A program made the translations under genes and the position numbers. From assembly GCA_017558775.1 (NCBI GenBank), contig JAFYTP010000014.1, positions 1 to 42,099 on the forward strand: a stretch of 42,099 bases of DNA. Reading direction: 5' to 3'. Shown one piece after another: positions 1-7,245 of this stretch. The DNA comes from Bacteroidales bacterium (GTDB taxonomy: Bacteria > Bacteroidota > Bacteroidia > Bacteroidales > UBA932). The notes beneath the pieces are model-generated. The model was not told where the DNA came from, did not search any database, and was given only the letters and a program-made list of their open reading frames with translations. Within the stretch, counting starts at the first letter, position 1. Each line of letters starts with the position of its first letter.

Positions 1-572
1 CCGCCGGGACCGCCGGGGCCCATGCCACCGCCGGGGAAGCCGCCAGGGCCCATGCCGCCGGGACGTCCGCCGCCCATGCCGCCCTGCATACGACGCTGCA
101 TCTCAGCTTCCTGACGACGACGGTCCTTGCGGTAAGCCTTCAGTTGGTCCTTGGTCAGGACCTCTTCCAGCTCCTTCTCATAATCCTTGCGGGCCTGCTG
201 CATCTGCTGCATGCGCTCCTGCATGTCGCCCATCTGCTCCTGCATCTTCTGGAAGAACGCCATGCGCTCCTCGTCGCTCATCTTGCGCATGTCGATGCGC
301 TCGCCGTTCTCGTCCACCATACCGGTACGGGCGGGGGTGAAGTTCATCTGGGGGGCATACTTGAGGTTGATCGCGAGCACGGCAGCCGCCTGCTCGCCGG
401 AAAGCTGGTACTTTTTAACCATCTCGTTGGTGCGGTTGACCACCCAAACGCTGTCAGACACAGGCTCCTGGAACGCGGGACGATCGCCGCGCTCGGGCCT
501 TCCTTCCTGCGCAAACAGGGACACAGCGCACAGCACTCCCGCTGCCGCTGCAAGGATTCTCAGGGTTTTCAT
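1..572 (-). CDS. Secreted DUF4890-like Gly/Met-rich periplasmic protein (3' end off window)
   Basis: Translation from the ATG at 572 gives MKTLRILAAAAGVLCAVSLFAQ, a clean signal peptide, followed by a mostly helical, Met/Gln/Glu/Lys-rich segment and then a Gly-Pro-Met tail of repeated GGMGPGG-like units that runs off the left edge. At least 190 residues are present and no stop is seen. The helical core (a segment with DEERMAFFQKMQEQM, then LTKDQLKAYRK) resembles the small periplasmic Spy/CpxP-like proteins annotated as DUF4890 in Bacteroidales. In such proteins LTxxQ-type repeats form helical hairpins. The family assignment is recalled and not tested. It lies 87 nt downstream of ispF on the same strand. 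I see no TAnnTTTG box in that gap, so it may be co-transcribed with ispF or use another promoter type. The Gly-rich tail resembles the C-terminus of the lipoprotein encoded at 37469-39211. Confidence 0.7.
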   Translation of the reverse strand, partial: MKTLRILAAAAGVLCAVSLFAQEGRPERGDRPAFQEPVSDSVWVVNRTNEMVKKYQLSGEQAAAVLAINLKYAPQMNFTPARTGMVDENGERIDMRKMSDEERMAFFQKMQEQMGDMQERMQQMQQARKDYEKELEEVLTKDQLKAYRKDRRRQEAEMQRRMQGGMGGGRPGGMGPGGFPGGGMGPGGPG

Positions 573-588
573 TGTGGAAATATGTTTT

Positions 589-623
589 GAAACTGTCATC
601 ATTTATGGGTCATGGACAGTTTC
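589..623. repeat. 9-bp inverted repeat in ispF/DUF4890 gap
   Basis: GAAACTGTC (589-597) and GACAGTTTC (615-623) are perfect inverted repeats separated by 17 nt. They sit between the stop of ispF and the start of the downstream gene. Neither side is followed by a run of T, so this does not look like an ordinary intrinsic terminator. A 5' UTR hairpin or an operator is possible. Confidence 0.45.
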
Positions 624-659
624 TTTGACACGGCCGGGCCGCGCGGGTTTAACCGGAGA

Positions 660-1139
660 TCAGTCTTTTATGACAATTGCGGAGGCCCAGACCTCGCATC
701 CTTCGCCGCGGCCCACGAATCCGAGCCGTTCGGTGGTGGTGGCTTTGACGGAGACCGCGTCGACAGAAACGCCAAGGATCGGCGCGAGGGTTTCCCGCAT
801 CAAGACGATATGCGGGGCAAGTTTAGGCCGCTGCAGGGCGATGGTGACATCGACATTCCCCACCCGGAAGCCGCGCTCCTGGATGAGGGCGACGACTTTC
901 CCGAGAAGGATCTTGCTGTCGATGCCTTTCCACTCGTCGGAGGTGTCGGGGAAGAGGTGGCCGATGTCCCCGAGGGCGAGGGCCCCGAGGAGGGCGTCGC
1001 AGAGGGCGTGGATGGCCACGTCGCCGTCCGAATGGGCGACGAAACCGGTTTCCGACGGGATGCGCACCCCGCCCAGCCACATCGGCAGGCCCTCCGCGAG
1101 GGCATGCACGTCGTATCCGTTTCCAATTCTGAGTTCCAT
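660..1139 (-). CDS. ispF: 2-C-methyl-D-erythritol 2,4-cyclodiphosphate synthase
   Basis: IspF of the non-mevalonate (MEP) isoprenoid pathway cyclises CDP-methylerythritol 2-phosphate to MEcPP with release of CMP. It is a cytosolic homotrimer. The 159-residue length is typical. Visible signatures are the metal ligands in GYDVHAL (Asp and His near residues 10-12), the HSDGDVAIH segment carrying the third ligand His, and the C-terminal nucleotide-binding signature ATTTERLGFVGRGEG. A GTG two codons upstream (1145) could also start the frame. However, the -7 promoter box at 1145-1152 ends exactly there, so the ATG at 1139 is the better start and would give a nearly leaderless mRNA. It is divergent from the mutL operon. 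Confidence 0.97.
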   Translation of the reverse strand: MELRIGNGYDVHALAEGLPMWLGGVRIPSETGFVAHSDGDVAIHALCDALLGALALGDIGHLFPDTSDEWKGIDSKILLGKVVALIQERGFRVGNVDVTIALQRPKLAPHIVLMRETLAPILGVSVDAVSVKATTTERLGFVGRGEGCEVWASAIVIKD

Positions 1140-1144
1140 GTCCA

Positions 1145-1152
1145 CAAAGGTA
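1145..1152 (-). promoter_or_regulatory. -7 box of ispF promoter (TACCTTTG)
   Basis: The minus strand reads TACCTTTG, a perfect match to the Bacteroidetes -7 consensus TAnnTTTG. It ends 5 nt before the ispF ATG at 1139. No clear -33 TTTG is seen. The predicted transcription start falls at or next to the start codon. Confidence 0.55.
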
Positions 1153-1165
1153 ACGAAAAAAATGC

Positions 1166-1173
1166 TACATTTG
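1166..1173 (+). promoter_or_regulatory. -7 box of the mutL operon promoter (TACATTTG)
   Basis: TACATTTG matches TAnnTTTG and lies 25 nt upstream of the first gene of the plus-strand operon (ATG 1199). It is only 13 bp from the divergent ispF box, so the two promoters are essentially back to back. Confidence 0.6.
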
Positions 1174-1198
1174 TAAATTAAGAAATATAGGAACGGCC

Positions 1199-1507
1199 AT
1201 GGCTATTTTCAATTTCGGTTTCTTCGGAAACCCGGAGCACCGGGTATTCAATTACAAGCCCCGCTATTACGATCCCGAGGAGGAGGAGCGCCGCCGCATG
1301 TTCGGCGACGTGGACGGCACCAACGAGAAGGCGAAGGCGGAGGGCAAGTACGTGCCGGGCAGCAGCATCCGCGGCGCCTGGCGTGACGGCAACTACAAGC
1401 GCTCCCGCTCGACGGCCTCCCGCACCCAGACCATCATCGGCCTCATCACCCTCCTGCTGATCGCGGCCGTGCTGATCTTCATTACGAAATTCTACGCGCT
1501 CCTGTAA
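1199..1507 (+). CDS. Small C-terminally membrane-anchored hypothetical protein
   Basis: This 102-residue protein has a charged, Tyr/Arg/Glu-rich N-terminal part (PRYYDPEEEERRR near residues 21-33). A basic stretch rich in Arg, Ser and Thr follows. A single hydrophobic segment occupies roughly residues 76-98, and almost nothing comes after it. That arrangement suggests a tail-anchored protein with a cytosolic N-terminus. It has no signal peptide and no motif I can assign. It is the first gene of the operon and ends 3 nt before mutL, so it is probably translated together with it. Short proteins of this kind preceding mutL are my recollection for Bacteroidales and give no function. Confidence 0.75.
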   Translation: MAIFNFGFFGNPEHRVFNYKPRYYDPEEEERRRMFGDVDGTNEKAKAEGKYVPGSSIRGAWRDGNYKRSRSTASRTQTIIGLITLLLIAAVLIFITKFYALL

Positions 1508-1510
1508 CCG

Positions 1511-3319
1511 ATGCAACTGAAAATCCTTCCCCGGAACATCGCGGACATGATTGCCGCGGGAGAGGTCGTCCAGCGGCCGTCTTCCGTGGTGAAGGAACTC
1601 ATGGAGAATGCCGTCGACGCCGGCGCGGACCAGATTTCCGTGACGGTGACCGATGCCGGCCGGACGCTCATCCAGGTGATTGACAACGGCTCCGGCATGT
1701 CGCCCGACGACGCCGTGCTGTGCTTCGAACGCCACGCCACCTCCAAGATCGCCACCGCCGATGACCTGCAGGAAATCACCACCTTCGGTTTCCGCGGCGA
1801 GGCCCTCGCCTCCATAGCCGCCGTCGCCGATGTCGTCCTGCGGACCCGCCGTGAAGAGGACGAAGTGGGCGTTGAGGTGGAGATCTCCGGCTCCGAGCAC
1901 CTCTCCACCCGGGAGGTCGCGGCCCCCAAGGGTTCCAACTTCGCCGTCCGGAACCTGTTCTACAACATCCCCGCCCGCCGCAAGTTCCTCAAGTCCGACA
2001 CCGTGGAGTTCCGCCACATCGTGGAGGAGTTCCAGCGTGTGGCTCTTACGCGGCCGGGAATCGGCTTCACCCTGATGCACAACGGCCGGGACGTCCATGT
2101 CCTGAAGTCGGCCAAATCCCTCAAGTTCCGGATTATGGACCTGCTCGGCCCCGGCGTCGTAGGCGAGGTGGTGGACATCGCCGCGGATACCTCCCTGGTC
2201 CGTGTCCATGGTTTCGTGGGCCGTCCGGAATCCGCCAAGAAGACCCTTGGCAACCAGTTCCTCTTCGTCAACGGCCGCTACTTCCGCAGCGCTTATCTCC
2301 ATAAGGCGGTGATGAAGGCCTACGAGGCCCTGATTCCGGAAGGGACCACCCCGTCCTACTTCATCTTCCTGGAGGTGGACCCCTCCACCATCGACGTGAA
2401 TATCCATCCCACGAAGACCGAGATCAAGTTCGAGGAGGACAGCGTCATCTTCCAGACGCTGTACGCCTGCGTCCGCGAGGCCACGGCCCGGGGCGGTGCC
2501 GGCGGAGACATCGACTTTGACAATCCCGAGGCCCGGGAGATGCCCCTCATCGGCCCCCGCTTCGAAGAATACCGTCCGGTCAGCATTCCTACGGCCGGCG
2601 TGGACCCGGACTACAACCCCTTCAATGCGGGTGGCAAGTATCTGGACGACCGGGATTTCGGCCCCGCGCCGGCACCGGACTATACCCAGCATCCGTCCTA
2701 TACCATCGACAAGCACGAAGACTACGGCAAGCTCTTCGAGGACCGGACGATGCCTACGGCACAGGTCCTGGTGGTCCAGGGGAAGTACATCTTCTCCCAG
2801 TCCGCTTCCGGCGTGATGGTCGTGAACGTCCGCCGCGCCCGCGAGCGCATCCTTTTCGACCGCTTCCTGAAAGTCCTCAGCGAGGATGTCCCCGTGAGCC
2901 AGAGCACCCTCTTCCCGGTGCAAGTCAATGTGGGCATCCAGGGCCGTCTGCTCTTCGACGCGAACCAGGACCTCCTGAAGCGCCTGGGCTTCGACATCGA
3001 GGCCTTCGGCTCGGACACGGTCGTGGTGAACGGCGTCCCGGAAGGGTACGTCACCGACCCCGGCAAGGTCCATACGATGGTGGGGGACCTCATCCTCATC
3101 CTCAATGACGACCACGGCGCCCTGCCGGAGATGATGGTCCAGTCCCTGGCGCAGAAGTTCGCCGTCCTGGGCGCTTCCGGCGGCGAAAAACTGTCCTCGC
3201 CGGTAGAGGCCCAGCGCCTGCTGGACGCCCTCCTCGGCTCTTCCAACCCCGAATTCACGTCCTCCGGCCGCCGGATCATCAGCATCCTCCCGCTGGACGA
3301 AATTGAAAAAAGATTCTGA
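1511..3319 (+). CDS. mutL: DNA mismatch repair protein MutL
   Basis: MutL is the GHKL ATPase that couples MutS mismatch recognition to downstream excision. The N-terminal ATPase half is intact: ELMENAVDAGA (Mg/ATP motif with Glu and Asn), DNGSGM, ATSKI and GFRGEALASIAAV in order within residues 30-105. The transducer domain follows, with DVNIHPTKTEIKF near residue 297. The C-terminal dimerisation domain begins near residue 415. There the usual metal-binding endonuclease motif DQHA(x)2E(x)4E is replaced by NVRRARERILFD (residues 439-450): Asp, Gln and His are gone and only one Glu remains. The end TSSGRRIISIL also lacks the CPHGRP-type zinc motif. The protein is 602 residues and the start codon is 3 nt after the preceding gene. 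Its stop overlaps the next start (TGATG). Confidence 0.97.
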   Translation: MQLKILPRNIADMIAAGEVVQRPSSVVKELMENAVDAGADQISVTVTDAGRTLIQVIDNGSGMSPDDAVLCFERHATSKIATADDLQEITTFGFRGEALASIAAVADVVLRTRREEDEVGVEVEISGSEHLSTREVAAPKGSNFAVRNLFYNIPARRKFLKSDTVEFRHIVEEFQRVALTRPGIGFTLMHNGRDVHVLKSAKSLKFRIMDLLGPGVVGEVVDIAADTSLVRVHGFVGRPESAKKTLGNQFLFVNGRYFRSAYLHKAVMKAYEALIPEGTTPSYFIFLEVDPSTIDVNIHPTKTEIKFEEDSVIFQTLYACVREATARGGAGGDIDFDNPEAREMPLIGPRFEEYRPVSIPTAGVDPDYNPFNAGGKYLDDRDFGPAPAPDYTQHPSYTIDKHEDYGKLFEDRTMPTAQVLVVQGKYIFSQSASGVMVVNVRRARERILFDRFLKVLSEDVPVSQSTLFPVQVNVGIQGRLLFDANQDLLKRLGFDIEAFGSDTVVVNGVPEGYVTDPGKVHTMVGDLILILNDDHGALPEMMVQSLAQKFAVLGASGGEKLSSPVEAQRLLDALLGSSNPEFTSSGRRIISILPLDEIEKRF

Positions 3320-4002
3320 TGGCATCTACCAATACTTTCCTTGACAGGATACCGCCGGTCACCCGGAGCCTTCTCATCGTGAACGTGATCATGTTCGTGG
3401 CCACGCTGTTGAACGAGAACTTCATGATCAGGACCTTTGCGCTGTTCTATCCGGCCTCTCCGCTGTTCCACTGGTGGCAGCCCCTCACGCACTTGTTCAT
3501 GCACGGAGGCTGGTGGCACATCCTCTTCAATATGTACGCCCTCGTGATGTTCGGCTCGATCGTGGAGCGGTCCCTCGGGACGAAGAAGTTCCTGATCCTG
3601 TACTTTGTCACGGGCTTAGGCGCCGTCGCCCTGCACTTGGGCGCGGAATGGCTGGACATCCAGCGGCTGGCCGCATCGGCCGATCCGACCGCCCCGACGG
3701 CCATATTCGATATCTACCGCAGCCCGATGGTCGGTGCTTCCGGTGCGGTTTACGGTGTGATCGTCGCTTTCGCGATGCTCTATCCCGAGGCGCGGATGAC
3801 GCTCATCTTCCCGCCGGTCACTCTGGACGCCAAGTGGATGGTCATCATCTTCGTGGGCATCGAACTGCTCACGGGTATTGCTCAATTCCACGGATTTTCC
3901 GGGGGGCTTAACATCGCCCATTTCGCGCATCTGGGCGGCGCCTTGTTTGGTTTCCTGCTGGTCTGGTACTGGCGTAAACGCGGCGAACTTTGGCGGAGGT
4001 AA
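3319..4002 (+). CDS. Rhomboid-family intramembrane serine protease
   Basis: This 227-residue multi-pass inner-membrane protein has the rhomboid signatures. These are HILFNMY (His67 and Asn71, oxyanion region), the catalytic serine in GASGA (Ser141), and the catalytic histidine in AHLGG (His204). About six membrane segments can be traced, starting at residues 17-32. Rhomboids cleave single-pass membrane proteins within or near the bilayer; the substrate here is unknown. The start overlaps the mutL stop by one base and its own end overlaps the next gene by 13 nt, so the operon is probably translationally coupled. In many Bacteroidetes two rhomboid genes stand in this position; only one is seen here. 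Confidence 0.93.
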   Translation: MASTNTFLDRIPPVTRSLLIVNVIMFVATLLNENFMIRTFALFYPASPLFHWWQPLTHLFMHGGWWHILFNMYALVMFGSIVERSLGTKKFLILYFVTGLGAVALHLGAEWLDIQRLAASADPTAPTAIFDIYRSPMVGASGAVYGVIVAFAMLYPEARMTLIFPPVTLDAKWMVIIFVGIELLTGIAQFHGFSGGLNIAHFAHLGGALFGFLLVWYWRKRGELWRR

Positions 4003-5072
4003 GGAAAAAGCATGGCTTGTTCTCCCGGATCACTTTCGGGACGGCGACTCTCATTCTTTGCGGGTTGCTGGCGCTTTGTTACCTGTCTGTCATCGTGAAT
4101 CCGGCCCGGGCCTGGTACTTCACCATCTTCGGCCTGCTGTTCATTCCGCTGGTGCTGCTGGCCGTCGCGTTCTTCATCTGGGCCATCTTCCGCCGTTCCC
4201 GGATGACGGCGCTCCTGCTGGTGACGCTCCTTCCGGCGGTGTTCTTCATCGGCAGGTATTATCAGCGCAAGGCGCCGGAGACGGAGCGCGAGCCCACGCT
4301 CAAAGTCGTCTCCTACAACGTCGGCCTTTTCGCGCACGGGAATAAGGGTGACAAGCGGTTGGTTTTGGCCGATTCGGTCGCGGCGTACCTGCGCCGCACG
4401 GATGCCGATATCATTTGCCTGCAGGAATTCTACCTGCCGAACACCCTGAACATGGACGCCTGGTTCCGGGATCATTTCCCGGGATATCGGGCTGAATATT
4501 ATGTGCTTACCGGCGCGAAAGGACATGCCGGCAACGTCACGCTCTCCCGCCGTCCCGTCTTGAACAGGGGGAAGATCGACTTTGAAAAGTCCACGAACCT
4601 GGCCCTCCATACGGACATCCAGCTGGACAGCGCCGTCCTGCGCTTCTACAACTGCCATTTCGAGAGTTACAACATCTCCCTGTCGGGTCTGGTGAAGTCC
4701 ATCGGCCACCGGGACGACGAGGTCGTGGAGGACACCGGCCGCAAGATGCGCCGGTCTATCACCCAGCGGCCCAAGCAGGTGGAGGAGGTGATCAAGGACA
4801 TCGACGCATGCCCTGTCCGCTCGGTCGTGCTGGGCGATTTCAACGACAATCCGCTTTCCTATACGGTGCACCGGCTCCTGCGCGGCGGCCGCAAGGACGC
4901 CTTCGTCCAGGCCGGCAAGGGGTTCGGCGCCACTTTCCGCACCTTCTGGCCTCTCTTGAGGATCGATTACGTCCTCTATCCGCGAGACCTCCACGCCGTC
5001 AGCTACGAGGTCCCGAAAGTCAAGTATTCCGACCATTATCCCGTCATTGCCACTTACTATGAAACGCGATGA
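3990..5072 (+). CDS. Membrane-anchored endonuclease/exonuclease/phosphatase (EEP) family protein
   Basis: The N-terminal ~90 residues hold three hydrophobic segments (about 15-35, 42-66 and 73-88), followed by an EEP fold of the DNase I/exonuclease III type. EEP motifs are VVSYNVG (metal Asn), CLQEFY (metal Glu), HFES, VLGDFNDN (Asp/Asn catalytic region) and SDHYPV (catalytic Asp-His). The catalytic domain should face the periplasm or cytosol depending on topology, which I cannot settle. Substrates of this superfamily include nucleic acids, phosphoinositides and sphingomyelin, so specificity is open. The frame opens at TTG 3990, overlapping the rhomboid gene. A second TTG at 4017 preceded by GGAGGTAAGG is an alternative start. 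The end overlaps the next gene by 14 nt. Confidence 0.88.
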   Translation: MAEVRKKHGLFSRITFGTATLILCGLLALCYLSVIVNPARAWYFTIFGLLFIPLVLLAVAFFIWAIFRRSRMTALLLVTLLPAVFFIGRYYQRKAPETEREPTLKVVSYNVGLFAHGNKGDKRLVLADSVAAYLRRTDADIICLQEFYLPNTLNMDAWFRDHFPGYRAEYYVLTGAKGHAGNVTLSRRPVLNRGKIDFEKSTNLALHTDIQLDSAVLRFYNCHFESYNISLSGLVKSIGHRDDEVVEDTGRKMRRSITQRPKQVEEVIKDIDACPVRSVVLGDFNDNPLSYTVHRLLRGGRKDAFVQAGKGFGATFRTFWPLLRIDYVLYPRDLHAVSYEVPKVKYSDHYPVIATYYETR

Positions 5073-5661
5073 AGTCCTTGCCGAGGCGCTGAAAACGCTC
5101 CGCGCCGGCGGCACGATCCTCTATCCCACCGACACCGTGTGGGGGCTCGGCTGCGACGCCACGAACCCCGAGGCCGTAGCCAAGATCTTTGCCATCAAGA
5201 AACGCAGCGAGGCGAAATCCCTGGTCCTGCTGGCTTCCGACCTGGACATGGTCGCGAAGTACGTGCGGCAGATTCCGTCCATCGCCGTGGACCTTGTGGA
5301 GGTCAATGACAAGCCGATGACGATCATCTATCCCGAGGCCCAGGCGGGCGTCGAGGGCGAACCCGGCGACCGCTGGCACCTGGCCTGGAACGCTGTCGCC
5401 GAAGACGGTTCCGTGGGCATCCGCATCCCGCTGTTCGACCTGTGCAAGGACATCGCCTTCAAGCTGGGCCGTCCGTTGGTATCGACCTCCGCGAATATCT
5501 CCGGCGAACCCACGCCGGTCCGTTTCAGCGACATCCCGCAGGAGATCAAGGACGCTGTCGATTTCGTCGTCCCGCCCTCCTTCGACACCGATTCCACCGG
5601 CAAGGCCTCCCAGATTATCAAGGTCGGGATGGACGGGGAAGTCGAGATCATCCGGATGTAA
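5059..5661 (+). CDS. L-threonylcarbamoyladenylate synthase (Sua5/YciO/YrdC family)
   Basis: The enzyme makes threonylcarbamoyl-AMP from threonine, bicarbonate and ATP, the first step of tRNA t6A37 modification. The 200-residue single-domain YrdC form is seen: ILYPTDTVWGLGCDA near residue 20, KKRSEAKSL (basic nucleotide-binding patch), SVGIRIP, and the signature STSANISGEP near residues 145-154. I chose ATG 5059 (MKRDEV) over an upstream TTG at 5047. The ATG begins inside the last codons of the EEP gene and gives the normal N-terminus. Its stop overlaps the rsmE start (TAATG). YciO-type paralogues are related, so the exact activity is likely but not certain. Confidence 0.93.
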   Translation: MKRDEVLAEALKTLRAGGTILYPTDTVWGLGCDATNPEAVAKIFAIKKRSEAKSLVLLASDLDMVAKYVRQIPSIAVDLVEVNDKPMTIIYPEAQAGVEGEPGDRWHLAWNAVAEDGSVGIRIPLFDLCKDIAFKLGRPLVSTSANISGEPTPVRFSDIPQEIKDAVDFVVPPSFDTDSTGKASQIIKVGMDGEVEIIRM

Positions 5662-6383
5662 TGGAAATCTTCTACGCATACGAGGCCGACGGCCGCTTCT
5701 GCCGGCTGGACGCCGACGAGTCCGGGCACTGCGTCCGTGTGCTGCGACACCGCGCCGGGGACGAGATCAACGTCATCGACGGGCAGGGGACGATGTTCCG
5801 CTGCCGTTTGGTCGATGACAACCCGAAGGGGGCCGAGGCCGAGGTGCTGGAGGCTTTCCCCGGCTGGGGCGGGCACCCGTACCGGCTGACCGTCGCCTGC
5901 TGCCCCACGAAGAATAACGACCGCTTCGAGTGGTTCGTGGAAAAGGCCACCGAGGTGGGCGTGGACCGCATCGTGCCGGTCATCGGCGAGCGCTCCGAGC
6001 GCAAGGTCTACAAGACCGACCGCGCCCTCCGCATCGCCCTCTCCGCTACCAAACAGTCCCTCAAATCCCGCATCCCTCAGATTGACGAGCCCATTTCCGT
6101 GAAGGACTTTATCAGTCATTCCGGGCTTGACCCGGAATCTCTGAAACTCATCGCCTATTGCTTCGAAGGCGACACGAAGCGCATCTCCATCCAGGAAGCC
6201 TTGCGTTCCTACACCGGCCGGGACGTGACCGTCCTCATCGGCCCGGAAGGGGATTTCTCTCCGGAGGAAGCGCGCCTGGCCGTTGAGAAGGGCTACATCC
6301 CCGTGCACCTGGGCGCCTCCCGCCTCCGCACGGAGACTGCCGCCGTCGTCGCCGCCACGGCCGTTTATCTTGCCTTCGAGTAG
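5661..6383 (+). CDS. rsmE: 16S rRNA (uracil(1498)-N(3))-methyltransferase RsmE
   Basis: RsmE is a SPOUT-class methyltransferase that makes m3U1498 of 16S rRNA with S-adenosylmethionine. The 240-residue protein shows the N-terminal PUA-like part (HCVRVLRHRAGDEI), KATEVGVDRIVPV, and the SPOUT knot signatures LIGPEGDFSPEE and LGASRLRTETAAV. The ATG at 5661 overlaps the previous stop by one base. The frame is open far upstream, but that is read-through into the preceding gene. Oddly, codons near 6115-6141 coincide with a perfect palindromic element that encodes SHSGLDPES inside a variable loop before the knot (see separate entry). Confidence 0.96.
   Translation: MEIFYAYEADGRFCRLDADESGHCVRVLRHRAGDEINVIDGQGTMFRCRLVDDNPKGAEAEVLEAFPGWGGHPYRLTVACCPTKNNDRFEWFVEKATEVGVDRIVPVIGERSERKVYKTDRALRIALSATKQSLKSRIPQIDEPISVKDFISHSGLDPESLKLIAYCFEGDTKRISIQEALRSYTGRDVTVLIGPEGDFSPEEARLAVEKGYIPVHLGASRLRTETAAVVAATAVYLAFE
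6115..6141 (+). repeat. Palindromic REP/RPE-like element inside rsmE
   Basis: ATTCCGGG (6118-6125) and CCCGGAAT (6131-6138) form a perfect 8-bp stem around CTTGA. The surrounding bases fit the widespread GTCATTCCGGGCTTGACCC type of palindromic repeat. It lies in frame within rsmE and encodes SHSGLDPES. From memory, this repeat is common in other bacterial genomes, and peptides reading HSGLDPES are typical read-through of it. I found no second copy in this window. Confidence 0.7.
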
Positions 6384-6889
6384 TGTACATCGGCCTCATA
6401 TCGGACAGTCACGGGACATTCAGTTCCGAATTCAAGGAGTTTTTGGCGCCGGTCGATGAGATCTGGCACGCCGGGGATTTCGGCGGGGGACTGGAGACGG
6501 AGAAGGAGGTCGCGGCGTTCAAGCCGATGAAGGGCGTTGTGGGCAACTGCGACGACCGGCGGCTGCTGGACGAGTGCCCGATGTACCGCTTCTGGGAGTG
6601 TGAGGGCCTGAAAATCTTGATGATGCATATCGGCGGTTCTCCGGGACATTATTATCCCGAAGCGCGGAAATTGATCCGGCAGTATCACCCCGACATTTTC
6701 GTTTGCGGTCATTCTCACATATTGAAAGTGATGAATGATAAGTCTGAAAATCTGCTGTATATCAACCCCGGGGCCTGTGGAAAGCAGGGTTGGCACACCT
6801 TTCGGACCGCGCTCCGCTTTCACATTGATAGTGGGAAAGTGCACGGTATGGAGGTGTTCGAACTGAAACGCGGCTCTGATGTGATTTGA
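6383..6889 (+). CDS. YfcE/MJ0936-type metallophosphoesterase
   Basis: This 168-residue calcineurin-like phosphodiesterase has all metal-site motifs: DSH (Asp8, His10), AGD (Asp32), GNCD (Asn55), His82 in MMHIGG, and GHSH (His110, His112). Small cytosolic members hydrolyse phosphodiester model substrates; natural substrates are mostly unknown. The start is GTG at 6383, sharing its first base with the rsmE stop (TAGTG). It is the last gene of the overlapping operon that begins at 1199. After its stop there are 63 nt of AT-rich DNA before the next promoter, and I see no clear terminator hairpin. Confidence 0.93.
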   Translation: MYIGLISDSHGTFSSEFKEFLAPVDEIWHAGDFGGGLETEKEVAAFKPMKGVVGNCDDRRLLDECPMYRFWECEGLKILMMHIGGSPGHYYPEARKLIRQYHPDIFVCGHSHILKVMNDKSENLLYINPGACGKQGWHTFRTALRFHIDSGKVHGMEVFELKRGSDVI

Positions 6890-6929
6890 CGCCGCAGATT
6901 GGTTGATTATAAATTTTTTGCGAAAATTC

Positions 6930-6960
6930 TTTGAAGTGTCAAGAAAACACATTACCTTTG
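6930..6960 (+). promoter_or_regulatory. Full Bacteroidetes promoter of the small lipoprotein gene
   Basis: TTTG (6930-6933) is followed by 19 nt and then TACCTTTG (6953-6960). Both boxes and the spacing match the Bacteroidetes housekeeping consensus (TTTG, 19-21 nt, TAnnTTTG). The 5' leader to the ATG at 7004 would be about 38 nt. This is the best promoter in the window. Confidence 0.85.
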
Positions 6961-7003
6961 CCGCCGGAAAGTGTTTTGTTTAACTAGTTATACTTATTAG
7001 ACC

Positions 7004-7219
7004 ATGAAAAAGGTATTTATGTCCGCCGCTGTCGTCGCTATGATGATCTGCGCTGCCGCTTGCGGCAACAACAATTCCAAGAAGGCTGCTGAGGCTGCTG
7101 CCGACGCCGCTGTCGAGGAGGCCACCGAGGCTGTCGAGGCTATCGACTCCACCGTTTCCGCCGCCGCCGACTCCGTGATCGCCGCCGCCAACCAGGTTGT
7201 CGAGGAGATCGCCGAGTAA
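7004..7219 (+). CDS. Small Ala-rich lipoprotein
   Basis: A 71-residue protein starts with MKKVFMSAAVVAMMICAAACG, a lipoprotein signal with Cys near residue 20 as the lipidation site. The mature ~50 residues are almost entirely Ala, Glu, Val, Asp, Ser and Lys with no aromatic residue. They read as one continuous amphipathic helix with hydrophobic residues recurring every 3-4 positions. That layout recalls Lpp-type or other coiled-coil lipoproteins, but no homology is shown. It is monocistronic, driven by a consensus promoter and closed by a strong terminator, so it is likely abundant. I do not recognise the family. Confidence 0.85.
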   Translation: MKKVFMSAAVVAMMICAAACGNNNSKKAAEAAADAAVEEATEAVEAIDSTVSAAADSVIAAANQVVEEIAE

Positions 7220-7245
7220 GCTTTACGCATACATCATCGCGATGA

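Noticed and set aside
1178-3325. 715-codon antisense frame opposite mutL
   Set aside because: It has no domain or signal. It mirrors third-position GC bias of mutL, a motif-confirmed gene, and is rich in Asp, Glu, Gly, His and Val as such shadows are.
3990-4020. ATG at 4012 after a GGAGGTAAGG purine tract as start of the EEP gene
   Set aside because: It is out of frame with the EEP protein. TTG 3990 or TTG 4017 are the in-frame choices.
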